A stretch of 64,000 nt of DNA from Shimia aestuarii (GCF_022814865.1 NZ_JAKVRD010000004.1:62001-126000); one strand, 5' to 3'. Positions 8,495 to 17,356 are shown, counted from the first letter of the stretch. The notes: generated from the letters alone by a model not told the origin. Numbers and translations are program-made.

Positions 8495-8947
8495 CTATTC
8501 TGCCGCCACGTCCGATTTCTTGTCGTCTTCGGGTTTATCGTCCGCGATCTGACGGGCGCGTTGCAAAAGAGCCATCGGCAGCACGTTGTCCAATTCCGGC
8601 TCGTCGATCTCGTCAGCGGCCTGGTCGGCGGTGGCGACCACTTGCGGCATGAAGGGTGTCTCGCCGGGGGGCGGCAATTGCTGCACTGGTGGCGCGGGCT
8701 TGGCCTCGGCGGTCGCTGTCGGGCGGCGGAACACGAGGATGGAGCGAAAAGTCGTCTGCACCGATGTCAGGCCGGTTCGCTCGTCATTGGGCAGGGTGTC
8801 AGAGCGCAGGTATTCCCAGCCCTCGGCGGCGAGCGCGTTCATCACCTCTTGCAAGGCATGTGCGAAACGTCCATCCGGACCCTTGACGCCACGTGCCCGT
8901 TTTCCCCGGCTTGGGGCCGGCACGACCTTGTATTCATACTCGACCAT
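8495..8947 (-). CDS. DUF4177-domain protein
   Basis: A 150-residue cytosolic protein. Residues 1-70 form a DUF4177-like domain, with YEYKVVPAPSRGKRARGVKG and AAEGWEYLRSDTLP. The C-terminal half is proline- and acid-rich, looks disordered, and ends in a charged tail. The function of the domain is unknown. I chose the ATG at 8945-8947 because the conserved domain starts immediately after it. An ATG at 8983 would add 12 unconserved residues. Neither has a clear Shine-Dalgarno. It is convergent with bolA and on the same strand as the thioesterase upstream. Confidence 0.75.
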   Translation of the reverse strand: MVEYEYKVVPAPSRGKRARGVKGPDGRFAHALQEVMNALAAEGWEYLRSDTLPNDERTGLTSVQTTFRSILVFRRPTATAEAKPAPPVQQLPPPGETPFMPQVVATADQAADEIDEPELDNVLPMALLQRARQIADDKPEDDKKSDVAAE

Positions 8948-9028
8948 CAAACTAATACAGCTTTGTTTCCAATACTCTGACATTAGCAGGCAATCTGCGC
9001 TGCGTCAGCATTGGATTTTGCCATATTT

Positions 9029-9508
9029 TCAAGGGGATTTGCCGGGTATCCCCATCTTGCGCCCGACCCGTTCGGGAAGCGGCAGGGTGGCGTGGGCGGC
9101 GGCGAGTTTGTCGACGTTGGCGAGGATGTCGGGGGGCATGGGGGCGACTCGGGGTCCAGACATGTCGATATGCAGCGCCAGACCTTCGCCTGTCGCCGAG
9201 ATCCAGCCGTCCTCGTGGATCAGTTCCTGATAGAAGTGAAAGCGCTTCTCGTCATGGGCCAGAAGTTGAAACGACACCCGCACCTTGGCGCCGAGATGCA
9301 ATTCTCGCAGGTAACAGAGATGGAACTCGGCCGAGAAGGTCGAAAGGTTGCGCGCCTCGCGGTACTCCGGGCCAAAGCCAAGCGCGGTCCAGATCTCATC
9401 GACGCCACGGTCGAAAAGCACGTTGTAGAACGCCATGTTGAGATGGCCGTTATAGTCGATCCAGGACGGATCAAGCTCCATAGGGGCAGAGAGAAAAGGT
9501 CCGGTCAT
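9029..9508 (-). CDS. Hotdog-fold acyl-CoA thioesterase
   Basis: A 159-residue single hotdog domain that should hydrolyse an acyl-CoA. The active-site helix motif is WIDYNGHLNMAFYNVLFD near residues 20-37, like 4-hydroxybenzoyl-CoA thioesterase and FadM/YbgC-type enzymes, with the catalytic aspartate in D-x-N-G-H. The substrate is unknown. The ATG ending at 9508 follows the stop of the HemJ-like gene by 10 bp, with GAGG in that gap, so the two genes are translationally close and probably cotranscribed. An upstream reading extension overlaps that gene and is not used. Confidence 0.85.
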   Translation of the reverse strand: MTGPFLSAPMELDPSWIDYNGHLNMAFYNVLFDRGVDEIWTALGFGPEYREARNLSTFSAEFHLCYLRELHLGAKVRVSFQLLAHDEKRFHFYQELIHEDGWISATGEGLALHIDMSGPRVAPMPPDILANVDKLAAAHATLPLPERVGRKMGIPGKSP

Positions 9509-9518
9509 TGGGGGTGCC

Positions 9519-9932
9519 TCAGAACGGTTTGACGACCACGACCCACAGGATCGCGATGGTGATGAAGACGGATACTTCGTTGAAAATACGAAGGAAAACC
9601 TCGCTCTCGCGGAATTCGCCACGGCGGGCGCGCAGCACGATGCGGCCGGTCCAGATATAGTGCGCGGCGAGGATCGCGACGGCGGTGATCTTCACGTGGG
9701 TCCACGTGGCGAAATCCCACACGGACCAAGCGAGCCAGAGGCCGGTGATGACACCAATGACAGCGAGCATGGCGGAGAAGCGGTAGAGGCGCACGGTGAG
9801 GTCGCCGGTGGGGCCGAACTCGCCAAGGCGGTCATGCTCTTTCTTCCAGTAGATGATGGCGCGGGGGACGGCGAAGACGGAGGTCATCCAGCCCATGACG
9901 CAGAGAAGATGGATGATCTTGACCCAATCCAT
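9519..9932 (-). CDS. HemJ/CopD-like four-helix membrane protein
   Basis: A 137-residue inner-membrane protein with four transmembrane helices. It begins MDWVKIIHLLCVMGWMTSVF and ends FLRIFNEVSVFITIAILWVV followed by VVKPF. Both ends resemble HemJ (UPF0093), which oxidises protoporphyrinogen IX in many bacteria, including the early histidine (His8) and the NE-V...VKP ending. HemJ proper is usually slightly longer and often sits near hemE or rho. Here it is paired with a thioesterase, so it could be the true HemJ or a paralogue. The ATG at 9930-9932 has AAAGGATC upstream. The upstream region is packed with repeats. Confidence 0.75.
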   Translation of the reverse strand: MDWVKIIHLLCVMGWMTSVFAVPRAIIYWKKEHDRLGEFGPTGDLTVRLYRFSAMLAVIGVITGLWLAWSVWDFATWTHVKITAVAILAAHYIWTGRIVLRARRGEFRESEVFLRIFNEVSVFITIAILWVVVVKPF

Positions 9933-10029
9933 GAGGGATCCTTTCGCGGTTCGATTTGGCCGCAGCCTAGCGCCGAAAAAGGGGATGTGCCAGATCGTGA
10001 CGGGAAGAATTAACGCGGCAAAAGGGCGA

Positions 10030-10067
10030 TCTGTATCACGTCGGTATGACGTCGGTATTGCGTCGGT
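10030..10067 (+). repeat. CGTCGGTAT-type repeat, copy 1
   Basis: A 38-nt segment made of three near-direct 10-nt units, ACGTCGGTAT, GACGTCGGTAT and TGCGTCGGT. It matches the segment at 58043-58080 at 35 of 38 positions. It lies between two genes on the minus strand, about 100 bp upstream of the HemJ-like start. Function is unknown; see findings. Confidence 0.75.
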
Positions 10068-10121
10068 CTGGATCGCGCAGATCGCATGATGAACGGAGCG
10101 CACGGGTTAACGGGCGGGTCA

Positions 10122-10167
10122 CGATTTCTTTTGAAGAAATCGGGGCGGAATTTTTTGAAAATTCCGC
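10122..10167. repeat. Two adjacent perfect hairpins
   Basis: CGATTTCTT-ttg-AAGAAATCG (10122-10142, 9-bp stem) is followed by GCGGAATTTT-ttg-AAAATTCCGC (10145-10167, 10-bp stem). Both have the same TTG loop on the plus strand. They lie just downstream of the Sel1-like gene and could terminate it, but the matched pair looks like a repeat family rather than a simple terminator. Confidence 0.7.
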
Positions 10168-10182
10168 GCGGGGAGAGGCAGG

Positions 10183-11205
10183 TTAGCTTTTCGACAGATG
10201 CTCGAGGTAATGGCAGGACATGATCTCGCCGAGGTCGCAGGCCTTGGTGAAGTATTCCGTGGCCCGCAAGAGGGTTTCGGCGTCTTGCGACTTGCCATAG
10301 GCGCGGTAGGCGGCCGTGGCGATATCGTCGCAAGCCTCTGCGTGGTCGTGGGCGCAGGCCTTTTCGAGAATGGGGGTGCGCCTCTCTTCTCTCTCTCCCA
10401 ACGAGAGTTGCCCTAGGTAGGCCATGCAAGAGGGGCCGAAGCCCGCATTGCAGCCGTTGGAAAGGTGATCCATCATTTCCTCGTAGGCAGCCCCTTTACT
10501 GGGAAAGCGGGATAGCCAGCTGATCCGGGAACAGGCGTGCGCGTTACCGTTCGCGCAATATGTGACAATCGCCTTCTGGGAGGCAGCTTCTTCGTCGGTG
10601 TCATCGGAATAGAAAGCGCGGGTTTCATGGTAGTCGATACATGAGAGATCATTCCCCGCGTCGCAGGTGGCTTTCAGGGATTTAAGAGAGGCAGCAACCG
10701 CGCGGTTGGTCTGCTCATCCCAGTATGCGGCGTCTGCATCGGGATCGGTGGGGATGTCCTCTGGAGAAAGGGCTTTCCTGAGATACTGTGGGTAGTCGGA
10801 GCCGAGGTATTCCAACCAGAGGATCGCGCGCTTAGAGCAAGCTTTCGGTTCATTCCCCGCACATCGTTTTTCCAACATAGTCTTGGCTTTGACTGCTGCC
10901 TCTATTTTCTCTGCTTCTGAGTATTTTTGCCAAATACGGAAATGCGCGAAATATTGTGTGCAGTTCCCGATCGGGCCTTGTTCGCAAGCCGCTCTCAGAC
11001 CTTTCAGATAGATCGCTTCAAGTTTGTTGGCGCGCGCCTCATCTTTGGGGAATGGCGGGGTGCCCTGAGCGTAGTAAAGGCTCAACGATCCACAAGAGTC
11101 GTAGTCCTCTACTCTACAATCTTCACTATAAGCATTTTCGGCGCTGGCCATCGGGAGCAGCAGCAGAAAAAGTGCAAGCGATAGAAAAGTTAGAACAGAT
11201 TTCAC
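10183..11205 (-). CDS. Secreted Sel1-like, cysteine-paired repeat protein
   Basis: A 340-residue exported protein. The likely start is a GTG at 11203-11205, giving (M)KSVLTFLSLALFLLLLPMAS and AEN, a clear signal peptide. An ATG at 11283 would overlap gatB. The mature part is about seven helical repeats, each with a cysteine pair about 7-8 residues apart: CEQGPIGNC, CAGNEPKAC, CDAGNDLSC, CANGNAHAC, CNAGFGPSC, CAHDHAEAC, CDLGEIMSC. This is the layout of Sel1/Hcp-type solenoids stabilised by disulfides. Such proteins bind partners; no catalytic motif is visible. It is downstream of gatB but separated from it by a terminator. AT content is higher than in its neighbours. Confidence 0.8.
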   Translation of the reverse strand: MKSVLTFLSLALFLLLLPMASAENAYSEDCRVEDYDSCGSLSLYYAQGTPPFPKDEARANKLEAIYLKGLRAACEQGPIGNCTQYFAHFRIWQKYSEAEKIEAAVKAKTMLEKRCAGNEPKACSKRAILWLEYLGSDYPQYLRKALSPEDIPTDPDADAAYWDEQTNRAVAASLKSLKATCDAGNDLSCIDYHETRAFYSDDTDEEAASQKAIVTYCANGNAHACSRISWLSRFPSKGAAYEEMMDHLSNGCNAGFGPSCMAYLGQLSLGEREERRTPILEKACAHDHAEACDDIATAAYRAYGKSQDAETLLRATEYFTKACDLGEIMSCHYLEHLSKS

Positions 11206-11222
11206 GGCACAACCCCAATAAG

Positions 11223-11250
11223 AAAAAAGGCGGGGCAATGCCCGCCCTTC
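11223..11250 (-). terminator. Intrinsic terminator after gatB
   Basis: On the minus strand GGGCGGGC-att-GCCCCGCC is followed by TTTTTTCT. The stem has one bulged base. It lies within 40 bp of the gatB stop and just upstream of the GTG of the Sel1-like gene. Confidence 0.8.
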
Positions 11251-11260
11251 TTGAGGTGTA

Positions 11261-12772
11261 TCAGCCGAGTTTTTTCTGAACAAGCTCGTTGACGGCCTTG
11301 GGGTTGGCCTTGCCGCCGGTGGCTTTCATCACCTGACCGACGAACCAGCCAGCGAGCTTGGGGTTCACCTTGGCCTTTTCGACCTGGGCCGGGTTGGCGG
11401 CGATGATTTCGTCAAGGGCGGTCTCGATGGCGCCGGTGTCGGTCACCTGTTTCATGCCGCGCTCTTCGACGATCGCCTCGGGGTCGCCGCCTTCGGTGTA
11501 GACGATCTCGAACAGGTCCTTGGCGATCTTGCCGGAGATGGCGTCGGACTTGATGAGCTTGATGATGCCCGCGAGTTGCGCAGGCGAGACGGGCGAGGAT
11601 TTGATGCCAAGGTCGTCCTTGTTGAGACGGCCGAAAAGCTCGTTGATGACCCAGTTCGCGGCAAGCTTGCCGTCGCCCGCCTCGGCGGCCACTGCTTCGA
11701 AGAAGGCGGCGTTCTCGGCTTCGGCGGTCAGGACGGAGGCGTCATAGTCCGACAGGCCGAAATCACCGATGAAGCGGGCCTTTTTCTGATCCGGGAGTTC
11801 CGGCAGGCCTTTGGCGATGTCATCCACCCAGTCCTGTTCGATCTCGAGCGGCAGGAGGTCGGGGTCGGGGAAGTAGCGGTAATCGTGGGCTTCTTCCTTG
11901 GAGCGCATCGACCGGGTTTCGTTCTTGTCCGGATCGTAGAGGCGGGTTTCCTGATCGACGGAGCCGCCGGCCTCGACGATTTTGATCTGGCGTTCGGCCT
12001 CGATCATGATCGCGGCCTGAATAAAGCGCATGGAGTTCATATTCTTGATCTCGCAGCGGGTGCCGAGATGCGAGAAATCCTGCGTTTCCATGTATTTCTC
12101 GTAAGCGCCGGGGCGGCAGATCGAGACGTTCACGTCGGCACGCAGGTTGCCGTTTTGCATGTTGCCGTCGCATGTCCCGAGATAGCGCATGATCTGGCGC
12201 AGCTTGGCGATATAGGCGGCGGCCTCTTCGGGGCCACGGATATCGGGGCGCGAGACGATTTCCATCAGCGCGACGCCCGTGCGGTTGAGGTCCACGAAAG
12301 ACATGTGCGGGTCCATGTCGTGGATGGATTTCCCGGCATCCTGTTCGAGGTGGATGCGTTCGATGCGCACGTTGCGCGCGGTGCCGTCGCCCATTTCCAC
12401 CAGCACTTCGCCTTCACCGACGATGGGGTGGTAGAGCTGGGAAATCTGGTAGCCTTGCGGCAGGTCGGGATAGAAGTAGTTCTTGCGGTCGAAGGCCGAG
12501 AACAGGTTGATATCGGCCTTGAGGCCAAGACCGGTGCGCACGGCCTGAGCGATGCATTCCTCGTTGATCACCGGCAGCATGCCGGGCATGCCCGCATCGA
12601 CGAAGGCGACGTTGGAGTTCGGCTCGGCACCGAATTGCGTCGAGGCGCCGGAGAAGAGCTTGGCACGGGTCGCAACCTGGGCATGGACCTCCATGCCGAT
12701 GACCAGTTCCCAGTCATGCTTGGCGCCCGCGATCACCTTGGGCTTGGGGGCATCATATGTCAGGTCGAGCAT
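11261..12772 (-). CDS. gatB: Asp-tRNA(Asn)/Glu-tRNA(Gln) amidotransferase subunit B
   Basis: The B subunit of GatCAB binds mischarged tRNA and carries out the ATP-dependent kinase step of transamidation. The 503-residue length is typical. The N-terminus contains [20 protein letters not shown], followed by [10 protein letters not shown] and [13 protein letters not shown], all signature segments. The C-terminal YqeY-like tail domain is present and ends in [11 protein letters not shown]. The ATG ending at 12772 has AAAGGAG upstream. gatA and gatC are not adjacent, as in many alphaproteobacteria. An inverted repeat lies immediately before the Shine-Dalgarno. A U-rich terminator follows the gene. 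Confidence 0.98.
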   Translation of the reverse strand: MLDLTYDAPKPKVIAGAKHDWELVIGMEVHAQVATRAKLFSGASTQFGAEPNSNVAFVDAGMPGMLPVINEECIAQAVRTGLGLKADINLFSAFDRKNYFYPDLPQGYQISQLYHPIVGEGEVLVEMGDGTARNVRIERIHLEQDAGKSIHDMDPHMSFVDLNRTGVALMEIVSRPDIRGPEEAAAYIAKLRQIMRYLGTCDGNMQNGNLRADVNVSICRPGAYEKYMETQDFSHLGTRCEIKNMNSMRFIQAAIMIEAERQIKIVEAGGSVDQETRLYDPDKNETRSMRSKEEAHDYRYFPDPDLLPLEIEQDWVDDIAKGLPELPDQKKARFIGDFGLSDYDASVLTAEAENAAFFEAVAAEAGDGKLAANWVINELFGRLNKDDLGIKSSPVSPAQLAGIIKLIKSDAISGKIAKDLFEIVYTEGGDPEAIVEERGMKQVTDTGAIETALDEIIAANPAQVEKAKVNPKLAGWFVGQVMKATGGKANPKAVNELVQKKLG

Positions 12773-12787
12773 CTGCCGGACTCCTTT

Positions 12788-12809
12788 GAACGCGTATTGG
12801 GACGCGTTC
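12788..12809. promoter_or_regulatory. Inverted repeat overlapping the predicted gatB promoter/leader
   Basis: GAACGCGT-attggg-ACGCGTTC is a perfect 8-bp inverted repeat ending 16 nt before the gatB ATG and abutting its AAAGGAG. On the minus strand TTGCTC, 17 nt, TAGAAC could be -35 and -10 boxes, which would put the repeat over the -10 and transcript start. It may be an operator or a leader hairpin. Confidence 0.4.
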
Positions 12810-12846
12810 TAGGCCAGAGGCCGAAAAGGAGCAAGGGGGCAGGGAG

Positions 12847-14154
12847 TCAGGAGGGCCCGTGATGGATGCCGTCGGGGCCGAAGGTCACGGTCTGGCCATC
12901 TTGTAGGCGTTTGAGGAACGGCATGGCGATGGCGGAGAGCGCGGTCTCGCGGCCCTTTTCGGCTAGGCGGGAGTGCGAAATGATGCGGGCGGTGTTTTCA
13001 AAGCCGATCTCGGCATGGCCCCAGATCATTGGGTGAACCTCGCGGAGGTGGTGTTCGACCACGGTTTCAAAGCCGCGCCGCAGGGCCGGGGGCAGGTCGG
13101 GGCGATAGCCTGTCTCGTTGTAGCGTTCGCGCGCGGTCTGCCAGCATTGGTAGAGATGTGCGGCGGTGAGGTTGGCTGTGTGTTGATCGCGGCATGCGTC
13201 GAGGATGTCGTAGATGCCTTCGAGGAAATACTCGGGCTCGAAGATGGAGAGGCCTTCGGGATCGACGAGCAGCGCATCGAACCAGACCCAAGTATAGCCC
13301 GCGGCGCCCCAGTCCTCGTAGGTGCGCGCGGCGGTGCGGCGGGCTTCGAGGTCGAGGGCCTGAAAGTCGCCATACCAGCGCGGCAGGAGGTAGTTGCCGA
13401 GCGCCCGCATATGGCGCGGGTTCATCGGGTCGAGGGAAACGAGTTGCTCGAACTCGCGGATGATATGCAGCTCGGGGCTATGGCGACCGGGCAGCAGGGC
13501 ACAGCGCGCTGCCGCAAGCGCCGGCGAGTCGAGGTCAACCGGGCAAAATGCGTCGAGAATATCGCTGGCGCGGTCGAAATGGGCGTGGAAGGCCTCGCGG
13601 TTGGTCGCCCGCAGCTCCTCGGTGGCGGACGCCCCGCGCCAAGCCCAGCCGATGTCGATATGCATATTGGCGACGATCAGCGCGAGCGGGTAGTTGTCGG
13701 GCGCTTCGTCGAGCACGAACTCGAGTGCCTCGACGCCGGAGAAGAAGTTCGACCCTTTTGCCGCGCGTCCATGCAAGAGGGCGTGCTCGGCGGCCTGCAC
13801 CACGTCGGCCCGGCCACCGTAGGACAGGAGGTCGGCGATGGGTTGGCCTGCGTCGGTGGTGCGGCGGGCGCGGTCCGCCTCGCGGATGAGATCGGCAAGT
13901 TCGTCCCAGCGATCCTGACGAGCGAGAAAGGTGCCGTGTTCACGTGCGTCATCGGCCTCGGTCTGGTCAGGGGGCATGACATTGACGGCGATGTGCAGAC
14001 GGTCGAGCAAATTGCGATAGGTTTCGCCGCCCAGACGCTGAACCTCGGGGGGGCGGCGCTTGGTTTCGAAAGATTTTGTCAGCGCCTTCAAGGACGGGGG
14101 AATCATGCTCTTGAAAGACGGTGGCTTGGGCGGGAAAACAGACATTCGCGACAT
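12847..14154 (-). CDS. Conserved cytosolic protein of unknown function
   Basis: A 435-residue soluble protein that I cannot assign to a named family. The N-terminus is basic and proline-rich (MSRMSVFPPKPPSFKSMIPP). The rest is helical and rich in paired aromatic/alanine helices, suggesting a TPR-like solenoid, for example LLSYGGRADVVQAAEHALLH and ...RHMRALGNYLLPRWYGDFQA. It contains no signal peptide, membrane helix or recognisable catalytic motif. The ATG ending at 14154 has AAGGAG at good spacing. It stands alone between gatB and a small membrane protein on the same strand. I recall similar proteins from Rhodobacterales, but that is from memory. Confidence 0.7.
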   Translation of the reverse strand: MSRMSVFPPKPPSFKSMIPPSLKALTKSFETKRRPPEVQRLGGETYRNLLDRLHIAVNVMPPDQTEADDAREHGTFLARQDRWDELADLIREADRARRTTDAGQPIADLLSYGGRADVVQAAEHALLHGRAAKGSNFFSGVEALEFVLDEAPDNYPLALIVANMHIDIGWAWRGASATEELRATNREAFHAHFDRASDILDAFCPVDLDSPALAAARCALLPGRHSPELHIIREFEQLVSLDPMNPRHMRALGNYLLPRWYGDFQALDLEARRTAARTYEDWGAAGYTWVWFDALLVDPEGLSIFEPEYFLEGIYDILDACRDQHTANLTAAHLYQCWQTARERYNETGYRPDLPPALRRGFETVVEHHLREVHPMIWGHAEIGFENTARIISHSRLAEKGRETALSAIAMPFLKRLQDGQTVTFGPDGIHHGPS

Positions 14155-14258
14155 TCACTCCTTGATTGAGAGCAAATGTGCAGAGGCATTCGGGCCGAAA
14201 GAAGGCACCCTTTGGGAAAGAAGCGGACGGTTTTGCGAAGCGGCAGAAAGGTGCCGGG

Positions 14259-14687
14259 TCAGATCACCCTGAAGTGGTGCCGTTCGACGGGGATGTTGAG
14301 GGATTTAAAAGCGTTTTCAAGGGCTTGATGCGGCGGCAGGACATCTTGAGGGATGCGCAGTTTCTTGCCGTCATGGAGGATCAAGGTCACGCGGACCGAG
14401 AAATCCCAGCGCGTGTCGAAGCGCGCCTTGGCAATGCGCGCGACCGGCAGGGCTGCGGAGAGGCGCGGGGTGTCCCATTTGAGGTCCGTCTCGGTCAGTT
14501 CGAAATGCCCTTTTGGATCGCGCAGGAGGTCAAGCAGCGCCGGGAGCAAGAAGAGCGAGAACACCGCCAGAAGCCACAGGAGCGTGCCGACGAGGTATAG
14601 CCCGATCAGCACCACAAGCGCGGCAGCAACGGCGAGGGCGGTGCGCAGGGACCGCCCCCGGGTTTGATGGCGGAACGGCAGGCTCAT
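14259..14687 (-). CDS. Small membrane protein, translationally coupled to pepN
   Basis: A 142-residue protein with a hydrophobic hairpin at about residues 16-55 (AVAAALVVLIGLYLVGTLLW and the following leucine-rich segment). A soluble C-terminal domain follows, with LTETDLKWDTPRLSAALPVA and VRVTLILHDGKKLRIPQDVL. The soluble part reads like a small beta-rich membrane-associated domain (PH-like). No function is known. Its ATG overlaps the pepN stop by 4 bp (ATGA), so it is almost certainly translated from the pepN mRNA. There are no cysteines or catalytic motifs of note. Confidence 0.75.
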   Translation of the reverse strand: MSLPFRHQTRGRSLRTALAVAAALVVLIGLYLVGTLLWLLAVFSLFLLPALLDLLRDPKGHFELTETDLKWDTPRLSAALPVARIAKARFDTRWDFSVRVTLILHDGKKLRIPQDVLPPHQALENAFKSLNIPVERHHFRVI

Positions 14688-17236
14688 GCGCCGAGGATGC
14701 GCGAGACCATTTCATTTGTGTCGCGGCTCAGGTTCGGGGTGGCGAGGATGCGTTCAAGTTCCGTCTTGATCGCGGCCTGCCGGTCTGCATCGTAGCGCCG
14801 CCATGTCTGGAACGCGGAGCACATGCGTGCCGTGGTTTGCGGGTTGAGCGGATCGAGGCGGATAAGCCAATCGGCGAGAAGGGTATACGCCGCGCCGCTT
14901 TCGTGATGGAAGCCCGCGTGGCTCATGGCGAGCGCGCCAAAGACGGCGCGGAAGCGGTTGGGGTTCTTCATGCTGAAATCGGGATGGTCCGTCAGGCGCG
15001 CGGCGGTGGCGGCGGTGTCCTTGGGCGCAGCCTGCATGATCTGAAGGCCGAACCATTTGTCCATGACGAGGCGATCATGGGACCATTGTTTTTCAAATGC
15101 CGCCAATTGCTCTTCGCCTTTGCCCGCATCCAATAGCGCCGAGAGCGCGGCAAGTTGCAGGGTCATGTTGTCGGCCACGGCGTATTGGTTCGCCGCCGCC
15201 GTGCCGCCATCGAGACGGGTCAGGAGCGAGAGCGCGGCATTGGCGAGCGTGCGCTTGCCGGCAGCGTCGGCATCGGGCGAGAAGGGGCCGTCGACCTGAT
15301 TGTTGGCGTAAAGGCCGGGCAGGAGGTCGGCGAGCGCCTGTGCCTTGGCATCGCGCAAGGCTTCCGAGGCGTCGTGGATCGCTTGCGGATCGGGGGTATG
15401 ACCTTGTTCGTGCAGCAGACCGACGAGTTCCGATTGCGTCGGCTGGCCGAGCATCAGGGCGCGGTAGGCGGGATCAAGCGTTTCGTCGCGCATGAGCGTG
15501 GTGAGCGCCTCGAGATAGGCCGCATCCGGCGCGGCATCTTCGAGGATCATGCGTAGGAGCGCATCACGCGCCAGCATCCGGCCGGATTCCCAGCGGTTGA
15601 AGGCGTCTGTGTCATGGGCGAGGAGGAAGGCGCGGCGGGCGTTGTCGATGTCCTGTTCAAGGACCACGGGAGCCGAGAAACCGCGCAGGACCGAGGGGAT
15701 CGGGCGCGTGGCATGGCCGGGGAAGGAAAAGCTCTGTTCCGCCTCTGTCAGCTCCAAGATTTGTGTCTCCATCACCTCGTCGCCATTGGGGTTGAGGAGA
15801 CCGACGGCGATCGGGATGACGCGCGGGTCTTTCTCGTCCTGACCCGGGGTGGGCGGCGTCATTTGCGAGATGTGCAGGGTCAGCGTGTCGCCCTCGAATG
15901 CCTCGCGCACCGTGACGCGAGGCGTGCCGGATTGCGAATACCAGCGCGCGAATTGCGTCAGGTCACGGCCCGTGGCGTCCTCGAACACCTTGAGCCAGTC
16001 TTCGATGGTGGCGGCGTCGCCATCATGGCGGTCGAAATAGAGGTCGAGCGCGCGTTTGTAGGCGTCATCGCCCACGAGGGTCTTGAGCATGCGGATCAGC
16101 TCGGCCCCTTTCTCATAGACCGTCGCGGTATAGAAGTTGTTGATTTCCTGAAAGCTCTCCGGGCGGACCGGGTGCGAGAGCGGGCCTTGGTCCTCGGGGA
16201 ACTGACGGGCGCGCAGGTCGATCACGTCGGTGATGCGCTTGACCTCGGCCGAGCGCATGTCGGCGGTGAACTGGCTATCGCGGAAGACGGTCAGGCCTTC
16301 CTTGAGGCACAGTTGGAACCAGTCGCGGCAGGTGATGCGGTTTCCGGTCCAGTTGTGAAAATACTCATGCGCGATGATCGCCTCGACACGTTCGAAATTG
16401 GCGTCTGTGCTGGTTTCGGGGCTGGCCAGCACGCAGGAGGAGTTGAAGATGTTGAGGCCTTTGTTCTCCATCGCGCCCATATTGAAATCGTCCACGGCGA
16501 CGATGTTGAAGAGGTCGAGGTCATATTCACGGCCATAGACGTCTTCGTCCCATTTCATCGAATCCTTGAGCGCCTGCATCCCGAAGGCGCATTTGCCCTC
16601 GTCGCCGGGGCGGACCCAGATGTTGAGATCGACTTTGCGACCCGATTTGGTGGTGAATGTGTCGGGGTGATTGACGAGATCGCCCGCGACGAGGGCAAAG
16701 AGATAGGCGGGTTTCTTCCACGGATCATGCCATTCGGCAAAGCCTGCGCCGGAGGTGCCGGGGTTGCCGTTGGACAAGAGGACCGGCTCGGTGCCTTCGA
16801 TACGCACATGGAAGGGCGCCATGACATCGGGGCGGTCGGGGTAATAGGTGATCTTGCGGAAACCCTCGGCCTCGCATTGGGTGCAATACATGCCGTTTGA
16901 CATGTAGAGGCCCTCGAGCGCGGTATTGGAGGCGGGGGCGATTTCGACCTCGGCCTCCCAGATGAAGGGGGCGTCGGGGGCATCGGCCTCGATCCCGCCG
17001 TCTACGGCGTGGGTCTCGATATCCTTGCCGTCGATACGCGCCGAGATCAGGGTCAGGTTTTCGCCATGTAGAAAGAAGCGGCGGTCGGGAGCGTCGGGGT
17101 TCGGGCGGAAGGCGATGCGGGAGAGGACGCGGGTCTTGCCGGGATCAAGGCGGAAGGTCAGCGACACCTCGTCGATCAGGTAGGCGAAGGGGGTGTAATC
17201 CTTGAGGTAGATCGTGGTCGGGGCGGCGTCGCGCAT
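14684..17236 (-). CDS. pepN: Aminopeptidase N (M1 family)
   Basis: Zinc aminopeptidase that removes N-terminal residues from peptides in the cytosol. The 850-residue protein is of the Escherichia coli PepN type. The exopeptidase motif GAMENKGLNIF is near residue 253, and the zinc motif HEYFHNWTGNR starts near residue 289, with the third ligand glutamate in LKEGLTVFRD. The C-terminal Ig-like and helical (DUF3458-type) domains are present. The ATG ending at 17236 has GCAGGAG upstream; earlier in-frame ATGs at 17251 and 17293 are less well placed. It is divergent from the DUF2256 gene and coupled to the small membrane protein downstream. Confidence 0.97.
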   Translation of the reverse strand: MRDAAPTTIYLKDYTPFAYLIDEVSLTFRLDPGKTRVLSRIAFRPNPDAPDRRFFLHGENLTLISARIDGKDIETHAVDGGIEADAPDAPFIWEAEVEIAPASNTALEGLYMSNGMYCTQCEAEGFRKITYYPDRPDVMAPFHVRIEGTEPVLLSNGNPGTSGAGFAEWHDPWKKPAYLFALVAGDLVNHPDTFTTKSGRKVDLNIWVRPGDEGKCAFGMQALKDSMKWDEDVYGREYDLDLFNIVAVDDFNMGAMENKGLNIFNSSCVLASPETSTDANFERVEAIIAHEYFHNWTGNRITCRDWFQLCLKEGLTVFRDSQFTADMRSAEVKRITDVIDLRARQFPEDQGPLSHPVRPESFQEINNFYTATVYEKGAELIRMLKTLVGDDAYKRALDLYFDRHDGDAATIEDWLKVFEDATGRDLTQFARWYSQSGTPRVTVREAFEGDTLTLHISQMTPPTPGQDEKDPRVIPIAVGLLNPNGDEVMETQILELTEAEQSFSFPGHATRPIPSVLRGFSAPVVLEQDIDNARRAFLLAHDTDAFNRWESGRMLARDALLRMILEDAAPDAAYLEALTTLMRDETLDPAYRALMLGQPTQSELVGLLHEQGHTPDPQAIHDASEALRDAKAQALADLLPGLYANNQVDGPFSPDADAAGKRTLANAALSLLTRLDGGTAAANQYAVADNMTLQLAALSALLDAGKGEEQLAAFEKQWSHDRLVMDKWFGLQIMQAAPKDTAATAARLTDHPDFSMKNPNRFRAVFGALAMSHAGFHHESGAAYTLLADWLIRLDPLNPQTTARMCSAFQTWRRYDADRQAAIKTELERILATPNLSRDTNEMVSRILGA

Positions 17237-17356
17237 GGAAGTCTCCTGCATTGTCGTTCTGAACAGATGTAGACAATCGTGGCGGCGCTGCAAGCAGGCT
17301 TTCCTTTCAGGGGGGGCTTGCTAGCTCTTGGGAGAGGAGAGACGGAGACCCAGAGC

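Noticed and set aside
10010-10429. Frame on the minus strand across the repeat region
   Set aside because: Starts inside the Sel1-like gene in another frame and crosses the hairpins and CGTCGGTAT repeat.
15614-16900. Long frame antisense to pepN, and similar ones antisense to glcB, kynU, argE, mccB and mccA
   Set aside because: Each covers a strongly recognised gene. Their translations are compositionally biased and carry no motifs.
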